Assembly: GCA_038230835.1 (NCBI GenBank)
Contig: JBBRMM010000034.1
Location: forward strand, 1 to 18,021
DNA length: 18,021 nucleotides
Origin: DASUHT01 sp038230835
Lineage (GTDB): Bacteria; Actinomycetota; Thermoleophilia; Gaiellales; JAICJC01
Direction: 5' to 3'
A program made the translations under genes and the position numbers. Under the pieces are notes generated by a model. That model saw nothing but the letters and a program-made list of their open reading frames with translations, was not told where the DNA came from and did no database searches. Below, one piece after another: positions 1 to 7,638 of the stretch. Each line of letters starts with the position of its first letter. Positions within the stretch are counted from its first letter, which is position 1.

Positions 1-73
1 CGCCAGCAGACCGACCGGCCCGCTTCAACTCGACCACCCGACGACGAAACTCCGGCGAATACGACTTCGGCAT
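1..73 (-). CDS. IS3-family transposase OrfA, N-terminal fragment (runs off window)
   Basis: Reading left from the ATG at 73, the protein begins MPKSYSPEFRRRVVELKRAG and continues RSAG to the window edge. This is the typical start of the helix-turn-helix (HTH_Tnp_1) OrfA protein of IS3-family elements, which binds the element's ends. In complete elements it is fused to the OrfB integrase by frameshifting. A strong Shine-Dalgarno, AAGGAGGG, lies 3 nt before the ATG. Only 24 residues are inside the window, so completeness and activity cannot be judged. The family call rests on the conserved YSPEFRRRVVEL block. Confidence 0.75.
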   Translation of the reverse strand, partial: MPKSYSPEFRRRVVELKRAGRSAG

Positions 74-168
74 GAACCCTCCTTCGATTCATGCCGCCCA
101 CGCTCTCACAAAGCCAGTCCACAACAAGGGGGCCAGACCAGACGGACCACATTCAAGGGGTCAGGTCA
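1..168 (-). mobile_element. End of an IS3-family insertion sequence
   Basis: The stretch combines the 5' end of an OrfA transposase reading left with a terminus that, read on the minus strand from 168, is TGACCTGACCCC. It begins with TG, as IS3-family ends usually do, and lies about 95 bp upstream of the orfA start, a normal distance. The boundary at 168 is inferred from that motif. The other end, and therefore any target-site duplication, is outside the window. Confidence 0.6.
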
Positions 169-192
169 GCACCTGTCCCCGGAGGAGGGTGC

Positions 193-1146
193 ATGCGCAA
201 ACTCAGACGATGGCTCGTGGCCCTGGTGCCCGTGGTCGTGGGCGCCAGCGTCGGGCTGTCATCCACCGCGTTCGCCGGCGGAACGACCGTCCGCGACGCC
301 GTCTACACACCGGGAGCCGATCTGGTGGTGTTCGGTAGTGCCTACCCCCGCCAGGTCACCGTCGGGGAGTTGGCCTCGTTCGACGTCTACGCCTACAACC
401 GTGGGCCGGTAGCCGCCCGCAACGTGACCCTGACGGCGGTCATTCCGGCGGGCACGACCTTCGTGTCGGCCACCACCAGTCAGGGAGTCTGCGTCGAGTC
501 GGCAGGCACGATCACGTGCGCGGTGGGGCCGCTTCCGCGTGGATACGAGGTTGATCTCCAGATCATCGTGCGGGCACCGAGTGTGCCCGGTCCGCAGATC
601 GGCACCGCCCGAGTCCATGGGCGCCCGAGCGACCCCAATCTCGCCAACAATCACACGTCGTTCACGGTCCAGGTGCTTCCGGTGGAGCAGGATCTCGTGT
701 CCGGCTACGTGTTGGCGTCGGGCGGCACGCTCTCGACCGGACATGGCACCAGCCCGGCCAACCCCACCTCCACCACCCTGCACCTCCCACGCCGTTTGTA
801 CGGGTCGGGAGTCGCGATCTCGGAGCATTCCACCACCGATACCGCACACGCCTGCGGATCCGGGTTTGTGTGCTTCGGCCAGTATGTCCAGATCGGAGAT
901 ATCTACGGCACCAACCCGCTGCGGCCGGGCCGCGTGACCGTGCGCTTCGACCCGTCGGAGATCCCGCACGGTAAGTCAATCTCGACTACACGGCTCTTCA
1001 ACTACGGAGCGATCGTGACCAAGTGCTTCGCGTCGTCGAACGGGGCGGCCACCCCTGACCCATGCGTCGAGTCGCGCACGCTGCTCACCAACGGCGCGTG
1101 GCAGATCGTGGTCCGCAGCACCGACGACCTGGAGCTCCGGCTGTGA
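193..1146 (+). CDS. Secreted DUF11-domain protein (paralogue A)
   Basis: A 317-aa exported protein of unknown function. Residues 1-28 form a Sec signal peptide (basic MRKLRRW, a hydrophobic core, then AFA before GG). Residues about 44-135 resemble a DUF11/CARDB-like Ig-fold repeat common in actinobacterial surface proteins: a region beginning near VTVGELASFDVYAYNRG, a PAGTTFVSA strand, and a closing ARVHGRPSDPNLANNHTSF. The C-terminal half (about 145-317) matches no family I recognise. It has six cysteines after the signal peptide, all shared with the next gene. The ATG at 193 is chosen because GGAGGAGGG lies just upstream; longer in-frame starts would destroy the signal peptide. The start is only about 25 bp from the IS end, so the native promoter may have been replaced. 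A 29-nt gap to the paralogue suggests one transcript. Confidence 0.8.
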   Translation: MRKLRRWLVALVPVVVGASVGLSSTAFAGGTTVRDAVYTPGADLVVFGSAYPRQVTVGELASFDVYAYNRGPVAARNVTLTAVIPAGTTFVSATTSQGVCVESAGTITCAVGPLPRGYEVDLQIIVRAPSVPGPQIGTARVHGRPSDPNLANNHTSFTVQVLPVEQDLVSGYVLASGGTLSTGHGTSPANPTSTTLHLPRRLYGSGVAISEHSTTDTAHACGSGFVCFGQYVQIGDIYGTNPLRPGRVTVRFDPSEIPHGKSISTTRLFNYGAIVTKCFASSNGAATPDPCVESRTLLTNGAWQIVVRSTDDLELRL

Positions 1147-1175
1147 GCGCCCGCAGCCCACAACGAGGAGGACGC

Positions 1176-2132
1176 ATGAACCGGCTCGGACGATGGCTGG
1201 CGGTCACGGTGCCACTGGTCGTAGGTGTCAGCGTGGCGCTGTCCTCGACGGCGCTGGCGGGCGGCGCCACCGTCCGCGACGCCGTCTATCCGAACGGCGC
1301 CGACCTTGCGGTTTCGGTCACCACCACACCCTACGAGGTGACGGCGGGCAACGACGCGTCGTTCGACGTCAGTGTGACCGACCGCGGGACGCTGGCCGCC
1401 CACGGGGTGACCCTCACCGACACCCTGCCGGCCGGCCAGACGTTCATCGTCGCCGTGCCCAGCCAGGGCACGTGCACAGAGCTCAACGGCATCGTGGTGT
1501 GTGTGCTCGGCGACGTCCCGGTGGCGGGGCACGCGGTCGTGCACATCATCATCGCGACCACGACCACTCCCAGCCTGTTGGTGGATAGCGCTCGCGTGCA
1601 CGGGTCGCCGAGCGATCCGGTCAAGAGCAACAACCACGCAACCCGCTACCTCAGCACCCACGCATCGAACCCCGACAACACGGAGGGCTATATCCCGCCC
1701 GCCGGCGGCTCGGTCGGCACGGGGCCCGGCACCAGCCTGCTGAATCCGACCTCCACGCTCGTTCGCGGCCCCCGCACCGCGATCGGATTCGGCGTGGAGA
1801 TCTACGAATACACGCCGTACAGCCTCAACGACGGTTGCGGAAACGGGTTCACATGCTTCGGCCAGATCGTGTTTGTCTACGACCTCTCCGGTCTCAGCGT
1901 GGCACACCCGGCCAACATCAGCCTCACATTCAACCACACGGCGATTCCGGCCGGCAAGTCGATTGATCACACGCGGCTCTTCGCTCGTGGAGCGATCGTC
2001 CCGAGGTGCTTCGCAAGCGCAACCGGCGCACAGCCCAATCCGTGCTTCTCCTCGAGGACAGTCCTGCCCTCGGGTAACTGGCGATGGACGGTGCGCACGA
2101 CGCAGTCTGACTACGACTACTTCAGAATCTGA
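1176..2132 (+). CDS. Secreted DUF11-domain protein (paralogue B)
   Basis: A 318-aa protein, clearly a tandem duplicate of the preceding gene. It has the same signal peptide layout (cut after ALA at residue 28), the same GG-x-TVRDAVY opening, a DUF11-like domain, and a C-terminal domain with matching blocks such as CGNGFTCFGQ (CGSGFVCFGQ in the first copy), GKSIDHTRLF and GAIVPRCFAS. All six mature cysteines are conserved, which suggests the same disulfide-stabilised extracellular fold. The start at ATG 1176 follows CGAGGAGG with good spacing. The copies have diverged substantially, so the duplication is not recent. Function is unknown; cell-surface or extracellular is the only safe statement. 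A strong hairpin terminator follows the stop. Confidence 0.8.
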   Translation: MNRLGRWLAVTVPLVVGVSVALSSTALAGGATVRDAVYPNGADLAVSVTTTPYEVTAGNDASFDVSVTDRGTLAAHGVTLTDTLPAGQTFIVAVPSQGTCTELNGIVVCVLGDVPVAGHAVVHIIIATTTTPSLLVDSARVHGSPSDPVKSNNHATRYLSTHASNPDNTEGYIPPAGGSVGTGPGTSLLNPTSTLVRGPRTAIGFGVEIYEYTPYSLNDGCGNGFTCFGQIVFVYDLSGLSVAHPANISLTFNHTAIPAGKSIDHTRLFARGAIVPRCFASATGAQPNPCFSSRTVLPSGNWRWTVRTTQSDYDYFRI

Positions 2133-2142
2133 CCACGACAAA

Positions 2143-2176
2143 CGGGCCGGCGGGGAGCACCATCCCCGCCGGCCCG
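2143..2176. terminator. Perfect 14-bp hairpin between convergent genes
   Basis: CGGGCCGGCGGGGA at 2143-2156 pairs perfectly with its complement at 2163-2176 around a 6-nt GCACCA loop. It lies 10 nt after the paralogue B stop and 10 nt before the end of the convergent small secreted gene, so it can serve both strands. There is no U-tract, which is common for terminators in high-GC actinobacteria. Confidence 0.8.
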
Positions 2177-2186
2177 GGATATCCGG

Positions 2187-2555
2187 TCAGCCGCCGAAGC
2201 AGGCATCCAGGTAGTCGATCCCCTTGCCGTCGCAGGCATGGTTCGACTTTTGGCTTCCGGGACCACCGACCACGCCGAACGGGTTGTGCCCGCTGCCAAG
2301 CGAGTGGGTGTACAGCGGCACGGGTTTCCCGAACACCCCCGCTGCGATCTCGACGAAGCCGCCGTTCCCGGTTCCAGTGCCGATCTGTATCAGTATCGGG
2401 GTGCCGTCGGCGTTGAAGCCCGTCAGTTCGTAGTTCACCCCGGCAGCCGGTGGCTTCGTCGGATTGAAGCAATCGTGCGCCAATGCTGGTGCGGCCGAGA
2501 CGCCGAGCGCTGCCACCGTTGCAGCGCAGACCCCTATCCACCGTCGTACGATCAC
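2187..2555 (-). CDS. Small secreted protein of unknown function
   Basis: A 122-aa protein. The GTG at 2555 has an AGGGGGG Shine-Dalgarno-like tract upstream. An N-terminal signal peptide (MIVRRW, then a hydrophobic stretch ending ALA before HDCFNP) predicts export. The mature part is about 95 residues, rich in Gly, Asn and Pro, with three cysteines: one near the mature N-terminus (HDC) and two near the C-terminus (HACDG and DACFGG). It includes a phrase like NADGTPILIQIGTGTG, suggesting a small beta-rich domain. I do not recognise the family. It is convergent with the paired DUF11 genes and shares their terminator. A plausible sigma-70 type promoter lies upstream. Confidence 0.7.
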   Translation of the reverse strand: MIVRRWIGVCAATVAALGVSAAPALAHDCFNPTKPPAAGVNYELTGFNADGTPILIQIGTGTGNGGFVEIAAGVFGKPVPLYTHSLGSGHNPFGVVGGPGSQKSNHACDGKGIDYLDACFGG

Positions 2556-2605
2556 GAGACCCCCCTCGTCTTGCCGTTTACGCGCTATGCACGCGATCGG
2601 CAGAC

Positions 2606-2634
2606 AACATATCAGAACACTTCAAGCAGTTCAA
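2606..2634 (-). promoter_or_regulatory. Predicted promoter of the small secreted protein
   Basis: On the minus strand TTGAAC (2634-2629) and TATGTT (2611-2606) are separated by exactly 17 nt. The predicted transcript start is near 2599, giving a leader of about 44 nt that carries the ribosome binding site. Confidence 0.5.
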
Positions 2635-2778
2635 TGGCAGACGCCGCCCCACCCTCGGAGCAGGTCAGCTCTGCCCCACGAGCCCGGTGATCAGGTGGCA
2701 GTCCTGGTGTGCCGCCGCGACCTGGGCACAGGGTTGCACCATTTGCAATACGGAACCAAACCGTGGAGAATGCGCGCC

Positions 2779-3432
2779 ATGCACTGGACACGGTCACTGC
2801 TTCCACTCGCCGCACTCGCCGTGTTGATCCCTGCCGGCTCGTCACAAGCGGCCTCCACGGTGCGCGCCAACTGGCTGATGGACGAGAACTCGGGCTCGCA
2901 GATGCTGGACTCGGTGGGGTCGCACACCGGGTCGCTGCACCACGTATCCGTCGGGCAGGCCGGCGTCACTGCCGGCGGCTACGGATTCAACGGCACCTCC
3001 AGCTACGTCTCGGTGCCGTCCGCCTCGGATCTCAATCCGGGATCGGCCGACGTGAGCTTCACGATGTACCTGCGCACCTCGCGCAACCCGGCGTCGAACC
3101 ACGACTACGACCTGCTGCGCAAGGGCATCTCCAGCACGAGCGGCGGCATGTACAAGGCCGAGATGGGATCGGACGGCAAGATTACCTGCCGGTTCAAGGG
3201 CAGCCACGACATCCGCCTGCACACCGGCCCGTCGGTGACGGACGGCAAGTGGCACGCCGTGACGTGCTCGAAGACCAACTCGACGGTGCAGTTGACGGTA
3301 GACGGGAAGAGCTGGACGGTGTCCAAGAGCGCCGGGTCGATCTCGAACTCGGCAGCGGTGGTGCTGGGGGCAAAGCCCGGCGACGACTGGTACAACGGCC
3401 TGATGGACGACGTGTCGATCTCGATCGGCTGA
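2779..3432 (+). CDS. Exported LamG/concanavalin-like lectin-fold protein
   Basis: A 217-aa protein: a signal peptide (MHWTRSLLPLAALAVLIPAG, then SSQAAS) followed by a single LamG_3/concanavalin A-like jelly-roll domain filling the rest. Family features are the ANWLMDENSG-x-x-x-x-DSVGSHTG opening, YGFNGTSSYVSVP, SFTMYLRTS in the middle, GKWHAVTCSKTNSTVQLTVDGK, and the closing WYNGLMDDVSIS. Such domains bind carbohydrates or proteins outside the cell; the ligand here is unknown. The ATG at 2779 is preferred over the in-frame ATG at 2770 because GGAGA lies about 9 nt before it. The 223-bp divergent gap upstream holds the minus-strand promoter and a small inverted repeat, TTGCA-5 nt-TGCAA, at 2734-2748 that could be an operator. 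Confidence 0.8.
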   Translation: MHWTRSLLPLAALAVLIPAGSSQAASTVRANWLMDENSGSQMLDSVGSHTGSLHHVSVGQAGVTAGGYGFNGTSSYVSVPSASDLNPGSADVSFTMYLRTSRNPASNHDYDLLRKGISSTSGGMYKAEMGSDGKITCRFKGSHDIRLHTGPSVTDGKWHAVTCSKTNSTVQLTVDGKSWTVSKSAGSISNSAAVVLGAKPGDDWYNGLMDDVSISIG

Positions 3433-4317
3433 CTAACGGGCCCGGCGTGACCGGCGGCGGCGAATCACCAGCACAGCCACGACGGCCACCGCCGCCGCGC
3501 CCACGACCACAGCAGTTGCATGATCCGTGCCGCGCGCGGCGCTCACGCTCCGATCGTCGACCGGTTCCTCCGGCGCCCGACCGGGTGCCGTCCGGTGCGC
3601 GGTGACCGGTTCGGATGCCGGTTCCGGCTCGGCGACAGCCTCGGTGAACACAACGGGTTCGGGCTCGGCGGCCAACACGTGCTCCGGCTCCGCGTCGGAC
3701 TCCGGCAGCGCAGCAGCCGGCTCGACCGGCTGGGGCGCCTCAGCGACCTCGTCGACGGCCTCGAGGCTGAGCAGGCTGGCGATCGACGCCTGCCGCCGAG
3801 CGTGCCAATCAGCGACGTCCGCACCAGGCGCCAGGACGCGCTCTGAGCTCACCCGCGGCCCGCTGGGAGCCGCCCCCAGCCGCGTTCCAACGGTGAACTC
3901 GACCGCTGCGGCAGCCAGGAAGACGACGCCGCTGGCGCCGCCGACCACGAACCAGGCCTCGTGCCCGCGCGGCAAGATGAGCACGGCCAGCCCACCAGCG
4001 ACCGCCGACAGCCCGACCGCGACCACGTGCAGCCGCTGCCAGACCGGAGTGTCCACCGCGGGCCGCCGGGGCACGGCCGACGTACCGAGCGCCGTCACGC
4101 CGACGACGCACACCCCGGCCAGCGCACCGGCGACCAGCAGCGCCACGGCGGCGACGGTCGGCCGGCCCAGGTGGCGGTCGGCCAGCACCGTCAGCACCGC
4201 CAGCACTGCCGCGTAGCCGTACGGTGTGGTGGGGTCGACCGCCGCGCCGTGGACGGCGCCCCGCAGCCGCCCGAGCGGTTGCCCGTCGTGGTGGATCCGC
4301 GTGCGTGCTCCGATCAT
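3433..4317 (-). CDS. Membrane protein with Ala/Glu/Pro-rich region
   Basis: A 294-aa protein. Four hydrophobic helices lie in the N-terminal half (roughly residues 33-47, 53-75, 96-112 and 120-140). A long Ala/Glu/Pro/Val-rich acidic low-complexity region (about 170-255) follows, then a final helix (about 266-286) ending in a strongly basic tail, IRRRRSRRAR. The layout suggests an integral membrane protein with a large disordered loop; no catalytic motif is visible and I recognise no family. The ATG at 4317 lies 13 nt after the stop of the gluQ-type gene on the same strand. It is preceded by TACCTT 7 nt upstream, so it may also be transcribed as a leaderless message. The stop abuts the convergent LamG gene with no spacer. 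Confidence 0.65.
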   Translation of the reverse strand: MIGARTRIHHDGQPLGRLRGAVHGAAVDPTTPYGYAAVLAVLTVLADRHLGRPTVAAVALLVAGALAGVCVVGVTALGTSAVPRRPAVDTPVWQRLHVVAVGLSAVAGGLAVLILPRGHEAWFVVGGASGVVFLAAAAVEFTVGTRLGAAPSGPRVSSERVLAPGADVADWHARRQASIASLLSLEAVDEVAEAPQPVEPAAALPESDAEPEHVLAAEPEPVVFTEAVAEPEPASEPVTAHRTAPGRAPEEPVDDRSVSAARGTDHATAVVVGAAAVAVVAVLVIRRRRSRRAR

Positions 4318-4324
4318 CCTGTCC

Positions 4325-4330
4325 AAGGTA
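4325..4330 (-). promoter_or_regulatory. Possible leaderless -10 element (TACCTT)
   Basis: TACCTT on the minus strand ends 7 nt before the ATG at 4317, matching the TANNNT-then-start pattern seen elsewhere in the window. It lies just past the upstream gene's stop codon. Confidence 0.35.
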
Positions 4331-5256
4331 CTACCCCAGAGCCGCCGGATCCAGCCCGCTCGAGACGCGGGGCACACGATCCACAAAGAAACCGGCGATC
4401 AACTCGGCCGGTGTCACGTCGGCGTCCGGCGCCGCGAGACCCAAACTGGCGGCCAGCCTGCCGACGATCGCCGGCGCGAGCTGACCGTCCTCACGCAGCT
4501 GGGCGATCGACACCGACGCGTGCCGCTTGGCCATCCGGGCACCGTCCGCACCCACCAGCAGAGAGACGTGGGCGTAGCTCGGCGTGGGCAGCCCGAGCAG
4601 CCGCTGAAGCACGATCTGACGCGGCGTCGAGCCCAGCAGATCGTCACCGCGCAGCACGTCCGTCACGCCGTCCGCCGCATCGTCGACGACGACCGCAAGC
4701 TGGTAGGCGTGCAGCCCGTCGGAGCGCCGAACGACGATGTCACCAGCGGTGGGGCCGACCCGCCGGCTGACGCGGCCATGCACGCGATCGACGAAGACGA
4801 CCGGGGCTTCGGGCATCCGCACGCGAACCGCAGCGCGCGCGCCGCCCGCAAGCCGCCGCGCGCGCTCGGCGTCGGCCAGCAGGGCGCAGGTGCCGGGATA
4901 GCGACGACCGTCCACGCCTGTCCCGTGCGGTGCCGAGGCGATTGCGAGGTCGCGCCGCGTGCAGAAACACGGATACGTCAGGCCACGGCGTGACAACTCC
5001 GCGACCGCGTGCGCGTAGGCCGCGTCCCGGGTGGACTGAGGTGCGGTCTCGACGTCCCAGTCGAGCCCGAGCCACTCGAGGTCGCGGCGCAGGCCGTCTG
5101 CATGACCACCCCGGCAGCGGTCACGATCGAGATCTTCGATCCGCAGCAGCATCCGCCACCGCGCGCACGAACGTCCAGCCATGCCAGCAGCGCGGTGCGC
5201 GCGTTTCCCAGGTGCATCGGCCCGCTCGGCGTGGGTGCGAAGCGGCCGGTGATCAT
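4331..5256 (-). CDS. gluQ: Glutamyl-Q tRNA(Asp) synthetase, apparent 1-nt frameshift
   Basis: GluQ activates glutamate and attaches it to queuosine at the wobble base of tRNA(Asp). It resembles a GluRS without the anticodon-binding domain. Visible features are APTPSGPMHLGN (HIGH motif) at the N-terminus, LLRIEDLDRDRC, the zinc-ligand pattern C-F-C-TRRDL followed by YPGTC, GDIVVRRSDGLHAYQLAVVVDD, the substrate loop DVLRGDDLL, and MAKRHASVS as the KMSKS-like loop. The N-terminal 33 residues (ATG 5256 to ARGG near 5155) are one frame off from the rest, which is continuous from about 5155 to the stop at 4331. One missing base in the GGTGGCGG stretch explains this. Repaired, the protein would be about 308 aa, normal for the family. 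Either a sequencing error or a true null allele. The start has no Shine-Dalgarno and is predicted leaderless. Confidence 0.85.
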
Positions 5257-5262
5257 CCCCTG

Positions 5263-5268
5263 AGGGTA
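5263..5268 (-). promoter_or_regulatory. Leaderless -10 element (TACCCT) for gluQ
   Basis: TACCCT on the minus strand ends exactly 6 nt before the ATG at 5256, the spacing expected when transcription starts at the A of the start codon. Confidence 0.55.
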
Positions 5269-5274
5269 GATGGA

Positions 5275-5280
5275 TATCCT
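5275..5280 (+). promoter_or_regulatory. Leaderless -10 element (TATCCT) for the P-type ATPase
   Basis: TATCCT ends exactly 6 nt before the ATG at 5287. The whole divergent gap is only 30 bp, so this promoter and the gluQ one lie back to back and their RNA polymerase footprints must overlap. Confidence 0.55.
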
Positions 5281-5286
5281 CGGTCG

Positions 5287-7629
5287 ATGAACGAGCTCAC
5301 CGCCGGCCTCACCGAACAGCAGGCCCGCGAGCGTCTGGAGACGCGCGGCGAACCGCCCGCCTCCCCCACCAGCCGCTCGTACGCCAGCATCGTGCGTGGG
5401 AACACGCTCACGCTGTTCAACCTGATCCTGGCCTCCTTCCTGGTGGTCATCGTCGCGGCCGGACGGCCCGCCGACGGCCTGTTCGGGTTCATCCTGGTGG
5501 CCAACTCGGGGATCGGGATCGCGCAGGAGGCCCGCGCCAAGCGGGCGCTGGATCGAGCCGCCCTGCTGGTCGCGCCACGGGCGCGCGTGGTGCGCGACGG
5601 CCAGACCAGGGAGGTGCCGGTGGATGAGGTGCTGGACGGCGACGTGGTGGCGCTCGCACCTGGCGATCAGGTCGCAGCCGACGGCACCGTGCTCGAGTCG
5701 GTCGGGCTGATGCTCGACGAGTCGCCGCTGACGGGCGAATCGGTGCCCGTGGCCCGCGGCGGCGGCGAGCCGCTGCTGTCCGGGACGTTCGCGGTCGAGG
5801 GAGCCGGCCGCTATCTGGCAGAGCGCACCGGGCAGGACAGCTACGCGCTGCGGCTGACCGGCGTCGCCCGCGAGCACCGCCGGCAGCGATCGCCACTGGA
5901 GCTCGAGATCGACCGTCTGCTGAAGGTGCTGGTGGGCGTCATGATCCCGCTCGGTGCGGCCTTCATAGCCGTGCTCGTGCACCGCAAGATCCCGTACCGC
6001 GAGGCGGCGGGGACAGCCACGGCGGGCATCGTGACGCTCGTGCCCGAGGGGCTGATCCTGCTCGCCAGCCTGACATTTGCGGCGGCCGCCGTCCGCCTGA
6101 CGCGGCGCGGGATGCTGGTGCAGTACCTGAACTCGGTCGAGTCGCTGGCCAACGTCGATACCGTGTGTCTGGACAAGACCGGAACGCTCACCGACGGGTC
6201 GCTCGCCCTCCACTCGATCGAGCCGGTGGCAGGCCAGGACGAGGCGACGGTGCGAGAGCTGCTGGCGGGCTACGCCCACAGCGCAGCCGCCCGCAACGCG
6301 ACCATCGATGCGCTTGCCGCCGCTGTCGAGGGCGAGCCGTGGGAGCCGAGCTCGGAGGTGCCGTTCTCCTCTCGCTGGAAGTGGAGCGCGCTTCGCCGCG
6401 ACCCCGACGGCGAGTGGCTGGTGCTGGGCGCACCGGACGTGCTGTGCCCATCGCAGCTGCCGGGATCGGCCGCCCACGAGGCGTCCGGCAGACGCGTGCT
6501 GGCGTTCTGCCAAGCGGAGCGGGTGACCCAGCCGCAGGCCGCCGGCGACCGCCCCCCGGCCGTCACGCCGCTGGCCGTCGTGGTGCTGGAGGAGCGGCTG
6601 CGAGAGGACGCGCGGGAAACAATCGAGTTCCTGCACCAGCAGGGGGTCGCGGTGAAGGTGCTCTCGGGCGACTCCGCAGCCACCGTCGCAGCGATCGCGG
6701 AGCGAGCCGGGGTCGCCGGGGCGGGCACCGCGGTGGAGGGCGCCGACCTGCCCAGCGATCGGGCGGCGCTCGCCGCGGCGGTGCGGGCGGGCTCGGTGTT
6801 CGCCCGGCTCACACCCGACCACAAGCAGGCCATGGTGAAGGCGCTGACGGCGGACGGCGCCTACGTCGCCATGATCGGCGACGGCGTCAACGACGTGCCG
6901 GCGATGAAGAGCGCACGCCTCGCGATCGCGCTGGGCAGCGGCAGCCAGCTGCCCAAGAGCGTGGCCGACGGCGTGTTGATCACGGACCGCTTCGGAGCGA
7001 TCCCCGACGCGGTGGGCGAGGGCCGCCAGATCATCGCCAACGTGCAACGGGTGGCCAAGCTGTTCGTGACCAAGTCGGTGTTCGCGGCGGTGGTGATCGC
7101 CACGTACGGGCTGGTCGCCGCCGCGTTCCCGCTGCTGCCGCGGCATCTCTCGCTGGCCGGCGCGTTCACCGTCGGCGTCCCCGGCTTCGTGCTGGCGCTT
7201 GCGCACGATTCGGCTCCGCTCAGCCGCGAACGGTTCCTGCGCCGGGTGGCGCGTTTCGCCATACCCGCCGGCACGGTGCTGGCGGCGGCCGTGATCGCGG
7301 CCTACCTGACGGTGACGGTGTTCCACAGCTACTCGGCGGCCGAGGGCCGCACGGCGGCGGTGCTGGTGTTCACGGCCGTCGGCATCTACCTCGTGCTGGT
7401 GCTGGACGCCGACCGGATGCAGCGAAGCCCGCAGCACGCCGCATTCGTGGTGACGCTGGCCGCGCTGCTGGCGGGCGCGTTCCTGGCCGTGTTCGGATGG
7501 CCCGCCGCGCGCAGGTTCTTCGACCTCTCGACCCCGGGGTGGTGGCAGGCGATCGTGGTGGTCGGCGTCTTCCTGGCGGCGATCCGGCTCCTCAGCTGGC
7601 TCGGCCTCTCGCCCTACCGCCCACTCTGA
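5287..7629 (+). CDS. ctpE: CtpE-like P-type cation-transporting ATPase
   Basis: A 780-aa integral membrane ATPase that couples ATP hydrolysis to cation transport; mycobacterial CtpE is linked to Ca2+ uptake. Motifs: the actuator loop TGES at 149-152, the transmembrane-4 motif VPEGL at 252-256 (the form typical of CtpE relatives), the phosphorylation site DKTGTLT with the acceptor Asp at 296, LSGD in the P domain near 459-462, and the hinge GDGVNDVPAMK at 531-541. Two helices precede the actuator domain and about six follow the P domain. There is no N-terminal metal-binding domain, arguing against a heavy-metal pump. Length fits the family. The start at ATG 5287 lacks a Shine-Dalgarno but has a TANNNT box 6 nt upstream. 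Ion specificity is inferred from subfamily only. Confidence 0.88.
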   Translation: MNELTAGLTEQQARERLETRGEPPASPTSRSYASIVRGNTLTLFNLILASFLVVIVAAGRPADGLFGFILVANSGIGIAQEARAKRALDRAALLVAPRARVVRDGQTREVPVDEVLDGDVVALAPGDQVAADGTVLESVGLMLDESPLTGESVPVARGGGEPLLSGTFAVEGAGRYLAERTGQDSYALRLTGVAREHRRQRSPLELEIDRLLKVLVGVMIPLGAAFIAVLVHRKIPYREAAGTATAGIVTLVPEGLILLASLTFAAAAVRLTRRGMLVQYLNSVESLANVDTVCLDKTGTLTDGSLALHSIEPVAGQDEATVRELLAGYAHSAAARNATIDALAAAVEGEPWEPSSEVPFSSRWKWSALRRDPDGEWLVLGAPDVLCPSQLPGSAAHEASGRRVLAFCQAERVTQPQAAGDRPPAVTPLAVVVLEERLREDARETIEFLHQQGVAVKVLSGDSAATVAAIAERAGVAGAGTAVEGADLPSDRAALAAAVRAGSVFARLTPDHKQAMVKALTADGAYVAMIGDGVNDVPAMKSARLAIALGSGSQLPKSVADGVLITDRFGAIPDAVGEGRQIIANVQRVAKLFVTKSVFAAVVIATYGLVAAAFPLLPRHLSLAGAFTVGVPGFVLALAHDSAPLSRERFLRRVARFAIPAGTVLAAAVIAAYLTVTVFHSYSAAEGRTAAVLVFTAVGIYLVLVLDADRMQRSPQHAAFVVTLAALLAGAFLAVFGWPAARRFFDLSTPGWWQAIVVVGVFLAAIRLLSWLGLSPYRPL

Positions 7630-7638
7630 TCGGGGCGA

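Noticed and set aside
4978..7437. A very long open frame on the minus strand opposite the P-type ATPase gene
   Set aside because: Its translation is His/Arg/Gly-rich without domains except the first residues of GluQ at its end. It is the usual antisense shadow of a high-GC coding gene.
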